DNA from: Balneolaceae bacterium | GTDB lineage: Bacteria > Bacteroidota > Rhodothermia > Balneolales > Cyclonatronaceae | Direction of reading: 5' to 3' | DNA: 46,060 bases | Assembly: GCA_007694035.1 (NCBI GenBank) | Contig: RECM01000217.1 | Coordinates: 1-46,060 of the forward strand | Shown here: piece after piece, positions 25,298-33,580 of the stretch | Numbering within the stretch: the first letter of the stretch is position 1 | Layout of the letters: each line of letters opens with the position of its first letter | Position numbers and translations under genes: made by a program | The notes under the pieces: generated by a model | What the model saw: the letters and a program-made list of their open reading frames with translations, nothing else | Databases searched by the model: none | Told to the model about the DNA's origin: nothing

Positions 25298-25861
25298 ATG
25301 TTAGACTTTTTATATCAACCCTGGCCCTGGTACGTGGCTGGTCCCGTTATCGGCCTGACAGTACCGGCACTGCTTCTGCTCGGCGGCAAGATGTTCGGCG
25401 TATCGGCCAATCTTCAGCACGCCTGCGCTGCCTGCAACTTCGGTAACGTCGAATTCTTCAATTACGACTGGAAATCAGTCGGCAAATGGAACTTCACCTT
25501 TTTGTTCGGATCAGTTCTGGGCGGTTTCCTGGGCGGCTATGTATTCGCCAACCCCGAACCCATTCAGCTGGCTGCATCCACCATAACCGACCTTCAGGCA
25601 TTGGGTATACAGGACTTCAGCGGGCTTGTACCCGACGACCTGTTTGCATGGAATGCACTGGGCTCGGTTACCGGCCTGATCGTTCTTATTGTGGGCGGTT
25701 TTCTCGTAGGCTTCGGCGCGCGTTATGCCGGCGGATGTACATCAGGTCACGCCATATCCGGCTTGTCTGATCTGCAGCTTGCTTCCCTGCTTGCCGTTAT
25801 CGGTTTCTTCATCGGCGGACTGATAATGACCTACTTCATCTATCCATTTATACTTTCCTAA
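25298..25861 (+). CDS. YeeE/YedE family transporter, N-terminal half protein
   Basis: 187 residues from the ATG at 25298; an upstream TTG at 25232 would put the start inside the operator and promoter. Hydrophobic helices begin at [20 protein letters not shown]. Conserved features are HAC43AAC46NF and the family motif ARYAGGC147TSGHAISG, the cysteine motif of the thiosulfate importer TsuA. In Bacteroidota the TsuA-like channel is split in two genes, and this is the first half; the second follows 13 nt later. It is expected to move thiosulfate or a related sulfur species across the inner membrane. It is the first gene of a rightward operon under the probable control of the divergent GntR protein. 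Confidence 0.92.
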   Translation: MLDFLYQPWPWYVAGPVIGLTVPALLLLGGKMFGVSANLQHACAACNFGNVEFFNYDWKSVGKWNFTFLFGSVLGGFLGGYVFANPEPIQLAASTITDLQALGIQDFSGLVPDDLFAWNALGSVTGLIVLIVGGFLVGFGARYAGGCTSGHAISGLSDLQLASLLAVIGFFIGGLIMTYFIYPFILS

Positions 25862-25874
25862 ACGGTTCACAATC

Positions 25875-26300
25875 ATGAAATTCACAGAATATATAAAGTA
25901 TTTGCTCATTGGCCTCGTGTTCGGATTTGTTCTGATCAAATCGGAGGTCGTATCCTGGTTCAGGATTCAGGAGATGTTCCGGTTCGACTCCATCCACATG
26001 TACGGAATTATCGGCCTGGCCATAATTGTAGGCATCATCTCCGTACAGATCATCAAGCGTAAAAACCTGAAAGATGCTGAGGGCAACCCCATTACCATTC
26101 CTCCGAAGGATGCATCACAGGTAACCCGCTACATTCTTGGCGGCTCCATATTCGGCCTCGGCTGGGCCCTGCTCGGCGCCTGCCCCGGACCCATGTTCGC
26201 CCTGCTCGGCAGCGGCCTTACCATTATGGTAATCCCGATCCTCGCCGCGCTGCTTGGAACGTACACATATGGCATCCTCAGACCGAGACTACCCCATTGA
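25875..26300 (+). CDS. YeeE/YedE (DUF6691-type) transporter, C-terminal half protein
   Basis: 141 residues and about four membrane helices (KYLLIGLVFGFVLIKSEVVSWFR at the start). The motif GLGWALLGAC103PGPMFALLG is the counterpart of the GGCTSGH motif in the preceding protein. The gene starts 13 nt after the first half, so the two products very likely assemble into one channel. By family, thiosulfate or sulfane-sulfur uptake is the most likely activity. The next gene, a persulfide dioxygenase-rhodanese, begins 135 nt downstream and could process the imported sulfur. Confidence 0.92.
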   Translation: MKFTEYIKYLLIGLVFGFVLIKSEVVSWFRIQEMFRFDSIHMYGIIGLAIIVGIISVQIIKRKNLKDAEGNPITIPPKDASQVTRYILGGSIFGLGWALLGACPGPMFALLGSGLTIMVIPILAALLGTYTYGILRPRLPH

Positions 26301-26435
26301 TGAAACCAGGTCAGTTGCAGAAGGGATGCCGGTATGGTGCAATCAGCACTACGGTTCCCGGTCAGGCTTGCGAAGATTAAAGACGTAACAGATTTAGAAT
26401 ATCAAATAACCCATACCAAAACAGGAGAAATCACA

Positions 26436-27842
26436 ATGTATTTCAAACAATTCTTTGACGACAAACTCGCACAATATGCCTACCTCATTGGCTGTCAGGC
26501 CAATGGCACCGCGGTTGTAATCGACCCGATGCGCGATATCGATCAGTATATTGATGCCGCGGCAAAGGAAAATCTCACCATCACCACCGCCGTCGATACC
26601 CACATCCACGCCGACTACATCTCCGGTCTCCGCGAATTCGCCGAGCGGGGAGTGAAAGTCTATGCATCGGATGAAGGCGACAAGGACTGGAAGTATGAGT
26701 GGCTGAAGAACAGCGACTACGACTACCAGCTGATGAAAGACGGCGATTCATTTAAAATCGGCAACATCACCATCAAGGCATGGCACACCCCGGGCCATAC
26801 ACCCGAGCACCTCACATTTCTGATTACCGACGGCGCAGCCGCGGATAAACCCATGGGCATGGCCACCGGCGACTTTGTGTTCGTTGGCGATGTGGGCCGT
26901 CCCGACCTGCTCGAATCGGCTGCCGGAATGGAAAATGTGATGGAACCCTCGGCACGTACCCTCTACAAAACCGTGGAAGCCTTCAAAAGCATGCCCGAAC
27001 ACATGCAGATCTGGCCGGGCCACGGAGCCGGAAGCGCCTGCGGCAAAGCCCTCGGAGCCATCCCCGTAACGACCGTTGGATACGAACTCAAGTATAACAA
27101 CTCGCTGAAATCAGCAACATCTGAAGACAGCTTTGTAAAGTTCATTCTTGAAGGCCAGCCCGAGCCCCCTCTCTATTTCGCCAGGATGAAAAGAGACAAC
27201 AAGATCGGACCGGCTATAATCGGCGGGCTGCCCCAGGCCAAACGCCTGACTCTGAAAGAGCTCCGCAATCTTGCCGAAAACAAGAGTGCCGTTCTGCTTG
27301 ATACACGCGAGCGCAACGACTTCGCGGCGGGTCATATTCCGGGATCGCTCCTCTCTCCGCTGAACAAACAGTTCAATACGATTGCAGGTTCCTATATCAC
27401 CGAAGATGACGACATCTACCTGGTAGTGGAAGAGCACCGCCTTGAAGAGGCCATCCGCGATCTGTTCCGAATCGGTCTCGACAGGGTAAAAGGCTATGTA
27501 AACGCCAGAGACCTGCAGATGTACGCCGCACAGGGTGGTAAAATTGACAAATTGCCCGTTACGACCTTCGAAGCCGTTGAAAATCTGGACAGCAATTCCG
27601 TTGTGCTTGATGTGAGAAAAGCTTCCGAATTCAACGAAAGCCATGTGGAAGGCGCGCTGAACTACGCCCATACACGGCTGTTGCCGAAAAAGGACGAACT
27701 GCCGTCGGGCAAAAAGTTCTATGTGCATTGCCAGTCGGGCGGACGCTCGGCGGTAGCCGCTGCATTGCTGAAGAGATCCGGTTTCGACGTGGTTCTCATC
27801 GACGATGAATTCGCCAACTATAAAGCACCTCAAACTGCCTGA
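26436..27842 (+). CDS. Persulfide dioxygenase-rhodanese fusion (CstB/PRF-like)
   Basis: 468 residues from the ATG at 26436, which has a clear Shine-Dalgarno (AGGAGA) 7 nt ahead; the ATG at 26334 has none. The N-terminal metallo-beta-lactamase domain has THIHADY (55-61), HTPGHTPEHLTF and GDFVFVGDVGRPDLLES, the iron site of ETHE1-type persulfide dioxygenases. Two rhodanese domains follow. The first (DTRERNDFAAGHIPGS) has VVEEHRL where the active cysteine should be, so it is a pseudo-rhodanese. The second has the active loop C432QSGGRS. This is the CstB layout: it should oxidise glutathione- or other low-molecular-weight persulfides to sulfite and/or transfer sulfur to give thiosulfate. Its neighbours (thiosulfate channel, anion transporter, rhodanese) fit detoxification or assimilation of sulfane sulfur. 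Confidence 0.93.
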   Translation: MYFKQFFDDKLAQYAYLIGCQANGTAVVIDPMRDIDQYIDAAAKENLTITTAVDTHIHADYISGLREFAERGVKVYASDEGDKDWKYEWLKNSDYDYQLMKDGDSFKIGNITIKAWHTPGHTPEHLTFLITDGAAADKPMGMATGDFVFVGDVGRPDLLESAAGMENVMEPSARTLYKTVEAFKSMPEHMQIWPGHGAGSACGKALGAIPVTTVGYELKYNNSLKSATSEDSFVKFILEGQPEPPLYFARMKRDNKIGPAIIGGLPQAKRLTLKELRNLAENKSAVLLDTRERNDFAAGHIPGSLLSPLNKQFNTIAGSYITEDDDIYLVVEEHRLEEAIRDLFRIGLDRVKGYVNARDLQMYAAQGGKIDKLPVTTFEAVENLDSNSVVLDVRKASEFNESHVEGALNYAHTRLLPKKDELPSGKKFYVHCQSGGRSAVAAALLKRSGFDVVLIDDEFANYKAPQTA

Positions 27843-27851
27843 TTTGAAAAA

Positions 27852-27879
27852 GGGCCGGCAACCCGACCGTTGCCGGCCC
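27852..27879 (+). terminator. Strong hairpin between dioxygenase and SulP genes
   Basis: A perfect 11-bp GC-rich stem, GGGCCGGCAAC (27852-27862) and GTTGCCGGCCC (27869-27879), with a 6-nt loop, followed by GCATTTTAA. The weak T-run suggests a partial terminator or an mRNA-stabilising hairpin. It ends 13 nt before the SulP start codon, so it would reduce SulP expression relative to upstream genes. Confidence 0.65.
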
Positions 27880-27892
27880 GCATTTTAACACC

Positions 27893-29629
27893 ATGAGCGC
27901 CTTGCAGAAATATATCACCCGTTACATTCCCATCATCGGTACCCTGCAGAACTACAACAGGGATGCCTTAAAGGGGGATATGAATGCGGGTATCACCGTT
28001 GCCATCATGCTGGTACCCCAGGGTATGGCCTATGCGGTACTGGCCGGAATGCCTCCGGTTTACGGTTTGTACGCGTCTCTGGTTCCCCTGCTGCTCTACG
28101 CCATACTTGGCACATCCCGTCAGCTTGCCGTAGGGCCCGTGGCCATGGTTTCCCTGCTGGTTATAGCCGGCGTAAGTGAGCTGGCTGATGTGGGCAGCGA
28201 CCGGTTTATTCAGCTGGCCATTATGACCGCACTTGGTGTGGGCGTATTCCAGTTGTTGATGGGGGTCTTCAGGATGGGTTTTATGGTAAATTTCCTCTCC
28301 CATCCGGTCCTGAGCGGTTTTACTTCGGCTGCAGCCGTCATTATCGGTGCCAGCCAGCTGCGTAATCTGCTGGGGCTCGACCTGCCACGGACCAACCAGG
28401 TTCATGAAATCCTGATCGGGGCGGTTCAGAGAATTACGGAGATTGACCCTCTTACAGCCATCATCGGTATCGGGTCTGTAGCCGCCATCATGCTGATCAA
28501 AAGATGGAAAAAAACCTTCCCCTCCGCCCTGGTTGTGGTAGTGATCGGTACGGTTGTAACCGCACTGTTCAACCTGCATACACAGGGTGTGGCAATTGTT
28601 GGCGAGGTACCCAAAGGACTTCCCTCCTTTATGTCGCCCGGTTTTGACCTGGACGATTTTCAGGCCCTCATCCCCATTATCCTGGTAATTGCGCTGGTCA
28701 GTTATATGGAATCGATTGCCGTTGCCAAAGCCATTGCGAACAAGCGTGGCTATAAAGTTGATGCGAACCAGGAACTGATCGCCCTTGGCGGCGCGAACCT
28801 GGGCGGCGCGTTCTTCCAGTCGTTTCCGACTACGGGTGGTTTTTCGCGAACCGCAGTCAACGATCAGGCGGGTGCGGCCACAACGGTGGCATCGGTAATA
28901 AGTGCCGTTCTGATCGGCTTTACGGTTCTGTTCCTCACGCCACTGTTTTACTATCTGCCGGGCGCTGTTCTGGCCGCCATTATCATGGTTGCCGTGGCCG
29001 GACTTTTCGACTACAAGGAGATGGTATACCTGTGGAAAACGGATAAAAAGGACCTTGCCATGCTCGCGGTAACGTTTTTAGCCACGCTTGTACTGGGCAT
29101 CGAAGAGGGAATCGCCATTGGCGTTGTGATCTCGCTGATCCTGGTAATCTACACCAGTACGAAACCGCACCACGCCGAGCTGGGCCGCCTGGGCGCAAGC
29201 AACAATTTCAGGAACATCACCCGCTATCACGAAGCGGTTGTGGAGAAAGACATACTGATCTACCGCTTTGATTCTTCCCTGTTCTTTGCCAATGTGGAGC
29301 ATTTCCGCGAAACGGTGCAGGAGAGGATTGCAAGCCACGGCGATGACCTTAAAGTGGTGATTCTCGACGCATCGGCCATCAGCAGTGTCGATTCAACAGG
29401 TATCCACATGCTTCAGGAGTTTATAAAAGACCTGAGAGCGCGTGGTATCGATCTGTATATTGCAAGTGCCATCGGACCGGTGCGCGACAGGCTGAAAACA
29501 TGCGGAATAACCGATATAATGGGCGATCACAGTTTCTTCTTCGACGTAGGCGATGCCATCCGGTGTTACAAACAGATGGAGGAGTTTGAGGCAGACGGTA
29601 CGCATTCACCCTTGCAGACGAATTGTTGA
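27893..29629 (+). CDS. SulP-family inorganic anion transporter with STAS domain
   Basis: 578 residues. The N-terminal membrane part (about 25-420) carries the SulP signature region GDMNAGITVAIMLVPQGMAYA..GMPPVYGLYASLVPLL, and the C-terminal STAS domain (about 435-560) contains VVILDASAISSVDSTGIHML. SLC26/SulP proteins carry sulfate, bicarbonate or other anions. Following a persulfide dioxygenase, export or uptake of sulfite or sulfate is the natural guess, as in other sulfide-oxidation operons, but the ion cannot be read from the sequence. The gene starts 50 nt after the dioxygenase stop, behind a strong hairpin. Its stop codon is the first three bases of a heptanucleotide repeat array. Confidence 0.95.
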   Translation: MSALQKYITRYIPIIGTLQNYNRDALKGDMNAGITVAIMLVPQGMAYAVLAGMPPVYGLYASLVPLLLYAILGTSRQLAVGPVAMVSLLVIAGVSELADVGSDRFIQLAIMTALGVGVFQLLMGVFRMGFMVNFLSHPVLSGFTSAAAVIIGASQLRNLLGLDLPRTNQVHEILIGAVQRITEIDPLTAIIGIGSVAAIMLIKRWKKTFPSALVVVVIGTVVTALFNLHTQGVAIVGEVPKGLPSFMSPGFDLDDFQALIPIILVIALVSYMESIAVAKAIANKRGYKVDANQELIALGGANLGGAFFQSFPTTGGFSRTAVNDQAGAATTVASVISAVLIGFTVLFLTPLFYYLPGAVLAAIIMVAVAGLFDYKEMVYLWKTDKKDLAMLAVTFLATLVLGIEEGIAIGVVISLILVIYTSTKPHHAELGRLGASNNFRNITRYHEAVVEKDILIYRFDSSLFFANVEHFRETVQERIASHGDDLKVVILDASAISSVDSTGIHMLQEFIKDLRARGIDLYIASAIGPVRDRLKTCGITDIMGDHSFFFDVGDAIRCYKQMEEFEADGTHSPLQTNC

Positions 29630-29740
29630 GACGTGAGAGATGCAAGAATCAAGAATCAAGAATCAAGACGCAAGAATCAAGACGCAAGACATGAGACGTG
29701 AGACGCAAGAATCAAGACACAAGACATAAGACAAGCGACA
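29627..29740. repeat. Heptanucleotide repeat array (CAAGANN)
   Basis: TGAGACG, TGAGAGA, a 2-nt slip, then 14 heptamers from 29643: CAAGAAT three times, CAAGACG, CAAGAAT, CAAGACG, CAAGACA, TGAGACG twice, CAAGAAT, CAAGACA twice, TAAGACA, AGCGACA. The first heptamer begins with the SulP TGA stop codon. It resembles the short tandemly repeated repetitive sequences of cyanobacteria in unit length, not in sequence. Confidence 0.9.
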
Positions 29741-29829
29741 CCAGGATTCAGGTTTTGAGCCTGGCATCGTGACTTGATGCAAAATTTTGATTCGGGTCCA
29801 AACCCGGATATTTTGTAGAAACCCGCTAC

Positions 29830-29875
29830 TTCTGCCTTTTGCTTTTTGCCTTTTCGCTGCTTTTTGCTTTTTGCC
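29830..29875 (-). repeat. Intergenic heptanucleotide repeat (RGCARAA)
   Basis: On the minus strand: GGCAAAA, AGCAAAA, AGCAGCG, a 4-nt interruption AAAA, GGCAAAA, AGCAAAA, GGCAGAA. This is the same heptamer family as the coding arrays at 17741-17880 and 36845-36914. It ends 17 nt before the rhodanese start codon. Confidence 0.85.
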
Positions 29876-29892
29876 TAAAAAATGGTGTGATA

Positions 29893-30285
29893 ATGAACAC
29901 AAAGTTTTTAATAACAGTAACAATCTTAATATCAGGAGCAATCATGTTTAATATCTTTTCAAAACCATCATCAGGAGTTGACATCAGTGTCAATGAGTTT
30001 AAAGAGATGGTTGAAAAGGAGCGGGGAGTCATCATTGATGTACGTACCAAAGGTGAGTACGACCAGGGCCATCTGGTCCAAACGGATGACCTGATCGATT
30101 TTATGACACCCGATTTCCGGGACAAAGTCGGGAAACTCGACAAGGATAAAACCTACTATCTGTACTGCCGCTCGGGCAACCGCAGTGGCCAGGCCGCCCG
30201 TATCATGAAGGGGATGGGATTTGACCAGGTTTACAACATCGGCGGTTTCGAAGAGCTGCGCGACGCGGGATTTGAGGCTGAATAG
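29893..30285 (+). CDS. Membrane-anchored single-domain rhodanese
   Basis: 130 residues from the ATG at 29893. A longer frame from a TTG at 29839 is rejected because those codons come from the adjacent heptanucleotide repeat. An N-terminal hydrophobic segment (FLITVTILISGAIMFNIF, 5-22) acts as a signal anchor, so the rhodanese domain (30-130) should face the periplasm. The active loop is C92RSGNRSG, with IIDVRTKGEYDQGHL as the typical first half. It should transfer sulfane sulfur (thiosulfate or persulfide to an acceptor). It is the last gene of the rightward sulfur cluster, though 263 bp of repeats separate it from SulP, so it may have its own promoter. Confidence 0.92.
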   Translation: MNTKFLITVTILISGAIMFNIFSKPSSGVDISVNEFKEMVEKERGVIIDVRTKGEYDQGHLVQTDDLIDFMTPDFRDKVGKLDKDKTYYLYCRSGNRSGQAARIMKGMGFDQVYNIGGFEELRDAGFEAE

Positions 30286-30451
30286 GCCGGAATGCCCCAT
30301 GCGTGTTCACTTCGGTTACCGGTAGAATCTCGTCCGGATATATATGCCAAATAGCCGGAAAACTGATTCCACTACCGATAAAATCCAGTCCCTTGTAGTA
30401 AATATTCGCGGTTATGCCAGAATCAGCGGATCATATAAACATGGTTGAATG

Positions 30452-31450
30452 TCAATTCCTCCAGTTCTGTTCGGGGGCCGGTTTATTGTCGAGGATCTCC
30501 TCAATCTTCTCCATCGCCTGATCATCCAGTTTTCCAACTACCTCCATGGCGCTCATGTTTTGTTTCACCTGCTCCACGTTGGATGCGCCGGTGATTACAG
30601 TGCTTACGTGAGGGTTCTTCAGGCACCAGGCCAGCGCCATTTGCGGCATGGTAATGCCGAGCTCTTTCGCTAACGGTGCCAGTTTTTTTACTTTTTCCAG
30701 TTTTTCACGACCCTCTTCGGTTTCAAGCAGGATTTTTTTGAGCCAGTCATATTTTTTCAGGTCCAGACGTGATCCTTCCGGTATGCCATCATTGTATTTT
30801 CCGGTGAGAAGCCCGCTGGCCAGAGGACTCCAGATCGTGGTACCCAATCCGATATCGTCATAGAGTAATTCATATTCCCGCTCCACTCTTTGCCGATGAA
30901 ACATATTGTACTGAGGTTGTTCCATCAGCGGAGGGCGCAGATGCTCCCTGCGGGCAATATCATACGCTATGCGGATCTGTTCGGCACTCCACTCACTGGT
31001 ACCCCAATAGAGGGCTTTACCCTCCCTGATAACCTGATCCATGGCCCGGACGGTTTCCTCGATGGGTGTGTAGAGGTCGGGCCGGTGACAGAAGATCAGA
31101 TCCACGTAATCGGTCTGCAGTCGTTTCAGAGCGGCTTCCGTGCCCTCTTTGATATGTTTGAAAGAAAGTCCTTTATCGTTGGGGCCATCTCCTCCCCAAA
31201 AAATTTTAGTTGACAGCACCAGATCCGATCGCTTCCAGCCTGCCCTGTGGAGCACCCCGCCCATGATCTCTTCGGATGTTCCGGATTCGTAGGCCTCTGC
31301 ATTGTCAAAAAAATTAACTCCGGCATCGTAGGCCGTTTTCATCTGCTTGTAGGCGAGATCCGTATCGACCTGCTCCCCGAAGGTGACCCACGATCCAAAT
31401 GACAATGCTGATACTTTTAACCCTGATTTTCCCAAAAAACGGTATTCCAT
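30452..31450 (-). CDS. Aldo/keto reductase, Kv-beta-like
   Basis: 332 residues forming one complete aldo/keto reductase barrel. The catalytic tetrad is D49, Y54 (FFDNAEAY), K82 (STKIFWGG) and H122 (FCHRPD). The C-terminal NADPH-binding segment ([17 protein letters not shown]) is present. The sequence is closest in style to the voltage-gated potassium channel beta-subunit group ([34 protein letters not shown]). It should reduce aldehydes or ketones with NADPH; the natural substrate is unknown. It is convergent with the rhodanese gene (166 bp apart, nothing seen between) and divergent from the amidohydrolase gene. Confidence 0.95.
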   Translation of the reverse strand: MEYRFLGKSGLKVSALSFGSWVTFGEQVDTDLAYKQMKTAYDAGVNFFDNAEAYESGTSEEIMGGVLHRAGWKRSDLVLSTKIFWGGDGPNDKGLSFKHIKEGTEAALKRLQTDYVDLIFCHRPDLYTPIEETVRAMDQVIREGKALYWGTSEWSAEQIRIAYDIARREHLRPPLMEQPQYNMFHRQRVEREYELLYDDIGLGTTIWSPLASGLLTGKYNDGIPEGSRLDLKKYDWLKKILLETEEGREKLEKVKKLAPLAKELGITMPQMALAWCLKNPHVSTVITGASNVEQVKQNMSAMEVVGKLDDQAMEKIEEILDNKPAPEQNWRN

Positions 31451-31771
31451 ATTTCTGCCCCTGACAATTTTAAATATTGTAATTCAGTTAGTATTTATCA
31501 GGGTATCCAAAATGCAGATGATATTCAAGAATGACGCTGGCTTTTTATGGTAATCTTTGAATCAAAATCCCGGCTGATTACCAGTGACATATTTATTCGA
31601 TCCTTTTTTCCTTTCGCTCTATAACTTTTCGTCGATAATAGGCGCCCCTGCCCGGAAATGAATTTCCACGTGATCAGCCATGCAAAGGGAGTAGCCCGGT
31701 TGCATTATCTTTTGTAGATTGTCCCGGAATTTCAGAGACTTACCACTAACCAATGAGAACGGGCTGCCATC
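31451..31771. other. Divergent promoter region, no gene seen
   Basis: 321 bp between the divergent aldo/keto reductase and amidohydrolase genes. It must contain both promoters. TATCTTTT at 31706-31713, 58 bp before the amidohydrolase ATG, weakly resembles a Bacteroidota -7 element, but no upstream box was found. Nothing else was recognised. Confidence 0.4.
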
Positions 31772-33292
31772 ATGCATTTATCTCACTATTTAACTCAAAT
31801 CTGTACATTGCTGTTCACAACTAAAGGAAATCGGGTTTCCGGTGTTGCCGCTTTTCTGGCAATTTTTGCGGTCATCTCACTATTTTCCTTCATGGCCGTA
31901 CACCCGGCATCGGCCCAGCAACAGGCGGAGCCGGGTTCGAATGTGACCGAAACCCGGATCCTTCGTGGTGCCGTTCTGTTCGACGGTAACGGTTCACCGT
32001 CTGTGAGCAACAGCGTGGTCGTGATTACCGGCGGTAAAATTGCCTGCGCCGGTTCTCAAACTGACTGCACAATACCCGATGGCGCCGAAGTGACCGATAT
32101 TAGCGGCAAATATATCACACCCGGACTTATTGACGTGCATGTACATTTCTTTCAAACAGGATTTTTTGACGCCCGGCCCGATGCCATGGACCTCAACGCC
32201 ACGTATCCTTTTCCGGAAGTGGTCGCATACCAGCAGCTGAACCCTGAGCGGTACTACAACTCCTACCTCTGTTCGGGTATTACGGGGGTTTATGATGTGG
32301 GAGGTATGTCGTGGTCGGTCGGTCTGCAGGCTTCGGCCGAACAGAACCCGGATGCTCCGCATGTAGCTGCATCGGGACCGCTCATTACGCCTGTTCCCGG
32401 AGCACCTTTCGATCTGCCCTCCGACAAAGTGCTTGTACCCCTCAATACGGCCGAAGACGGCATCAAAACCGTTCAGTACATGTCGGCACTGGGCAGCACG
32501 GGTATCAAATTCTGGACCATCCTGGCCGATGATGAGGCCTACATGGAACGTTTAGAAGCCACCGCTGAGGAGATTCGCCGGCAGGGGAATCAGATGATAG
32601 CCCATGCAACCACACTGTCGCAGGCCAAAGCGGCGCTTCGGAATGGCACGAAACTGCTGGTGCACAGCGTCAGTGATACCGAAGTGGATGATGAGTTCAT
32701 AGCACTTGCCCTGGAAAACGGGACCATCTATAATCCGACCCTGATCGTGAGCAGCGGGTATATGCTCGCTTACCGGGCGGCCGCAGGAATTGAACCACTC
32801 ACTATGGCCGATCCAAACGGTTGTGTGGATCTCAAAACCCGGGAGCTTTTAGAATCCGCGTCACAATTCGCCAAACATCCCAGGCTTACGGAAGCCTTCA
32901 TGGAGCGGCTGCGTAATTTCAATCCGGTTGAAGACAGGGTTAGATCCACAGACATGCTCAACCTGATGAAAATCCATGAAGCGGGCATCCCGATCGCTGT
33001 GGGCACCGATGCGGGCAACCCGGGCACACTGCACGGCATATCGATCTACGATGAGATGGAAGCCATGCAGAAAGCGGGATTAACTCCGGATGAACTCATT
33101 GTAATGGCAACGCGCAACGGGGCTATGGCCATGCAAAGGCTGCACGATTTTGGGACGGTTGAAGCCGGCAAATATGCCAACCTGATCGTTCTCGATATTG
33201 ATCCGTCCCTCGATATCGCGAATATGAGGAGCATCACCCATGTAATGCTGAAAGGTGTGATGAAAAGTGTGGATGCGTATTCAGCCAGGTAA
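31772..33292 (+). CDS. Exported metal-dependent amidohydrolase
   Basis: 506 residues. The start region (about 1-50) has a hydrophobic core AAFLAIFAVISLFSFMA and ends HPASAQQ, a signal peptide with an unusually long leader of about 25 residues, so the true start may be further in. The amidohydrolase fold follows, with the small beta domain LRGAVLFDGNGSP, metal ligands H123 and H125 (PGLIDVHVHFF), a lysine in TGIKFWTI, histidines in MIAHATT and LLVHSVSD, and the aspartate of AVGTDAGNPG. The C-terminal AMAMQRLHDFGTVEAGKYANLIVLDIDP is typical of the imidazolonepropionase/prolidase-like group. It probably hydrolyses a cyclic amide or a dipeptide in the periplasm; the substrate is not known. A hairpin follows at 33393-33418. 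Confidence 0.92.
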   Translation: MHLSHYLTQICTLLFTTKGNRVSGVAAFLAIFAVISLFSFMAVHPASAQQQAEPGSNVTETRILRGAVLFDGNGSPSVSNSVVVITGGKIACAGSQTDCTIPDGAEVTDISGKYITPGLIDVHVHFFQTGFFDARPDAMDLNATYPFPEVVAYQQLNPERYYNSYLCSGITGVYDVGGMSWSVGLQASAEQNPDAPHVAASGPLITPVPGAPFDLPSDKVLVPLNTAEDGIKTVQYMSALGSTGIKFWTILADDEAYMERLEATAEEIRRQGNQMIAHATTLSQAKAALRNGTKLLVHSVSDTEVDDEFIALALENGTIYNPTLIVSSGYMLAYRAAAGIEPLTMADPNGCVDLKTRELLESASQFAKHPRLTEAFMERLRNFNPVEDRVRSTDMLNLMKIHEAGIPIAVGTDAGNPGTLHGISIYDEMEAMQKAGLTPDELIVMATRNGAMAMQRLHDFGTVEAGKYANLIVLDIDPSLDIANMRSITHVMLKGVMKSVDAYSAR

Positions 33293-33392
33293 AATGGATC
33301 TCCCTGATTTTTCTGATGAAAGCATGAACGGAGAAGGAAGTACGATCAGAACAGATGTTATCTCTGACTCAGGCGATTTTTTATTATATAAA

Positions 33393-33418
33393 AGCCCTGC
33401 CGCAACTGCGACAGGGCT
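33393..33418. terminator. Hairpin after the amidohydrolase gene
   Basis: Stem AGCCCTG (33393-33399) with CAGGGCT (33412-33418), and an inner CGC/GCG extension. The poly-T side (GATTTTTTATTATA) lies upstream on the plus strand, so it could serve as a terminator read from the minus strand, or as a bidirectional one between the convergent genes. Confidence 0.5.
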
Positions 33419-33452
33419 AAACAAAACCGGGCATAAAAGAATCGGCAGTTAA

Positions 33453-33580
33453 ACCGGAACCGGAACCGGAACGTGGAGCCGATTCATGAGTTGAAGCCCG
33501 AAGTCGAATCCTGAGTCAAAGCCCGGACAATACCCGGGATGCGATCCCGAATCAAACCAGGAACCGAACCCGGACAGGGT
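33453..33580. repeat. Degenerate CCGGAA/CCCGGA-rich repeats
   Basis: CCGGAA three times in tandem (33454-33471), then scattered GCCCGAAGTCGAATC, AAGCCCGGAC, TACCCGGGAT and GAACCCGGAC motifs up to the peptidase stop. It fills the space between two convergent genes. Confidence 0.5.

Noticed and set aside
29643-29875. CRISPR array suspected from regular short repeats
   Set aside because: Units are 7 bp with no spacers and there are no cas genes; they are simple heptamer arrays.
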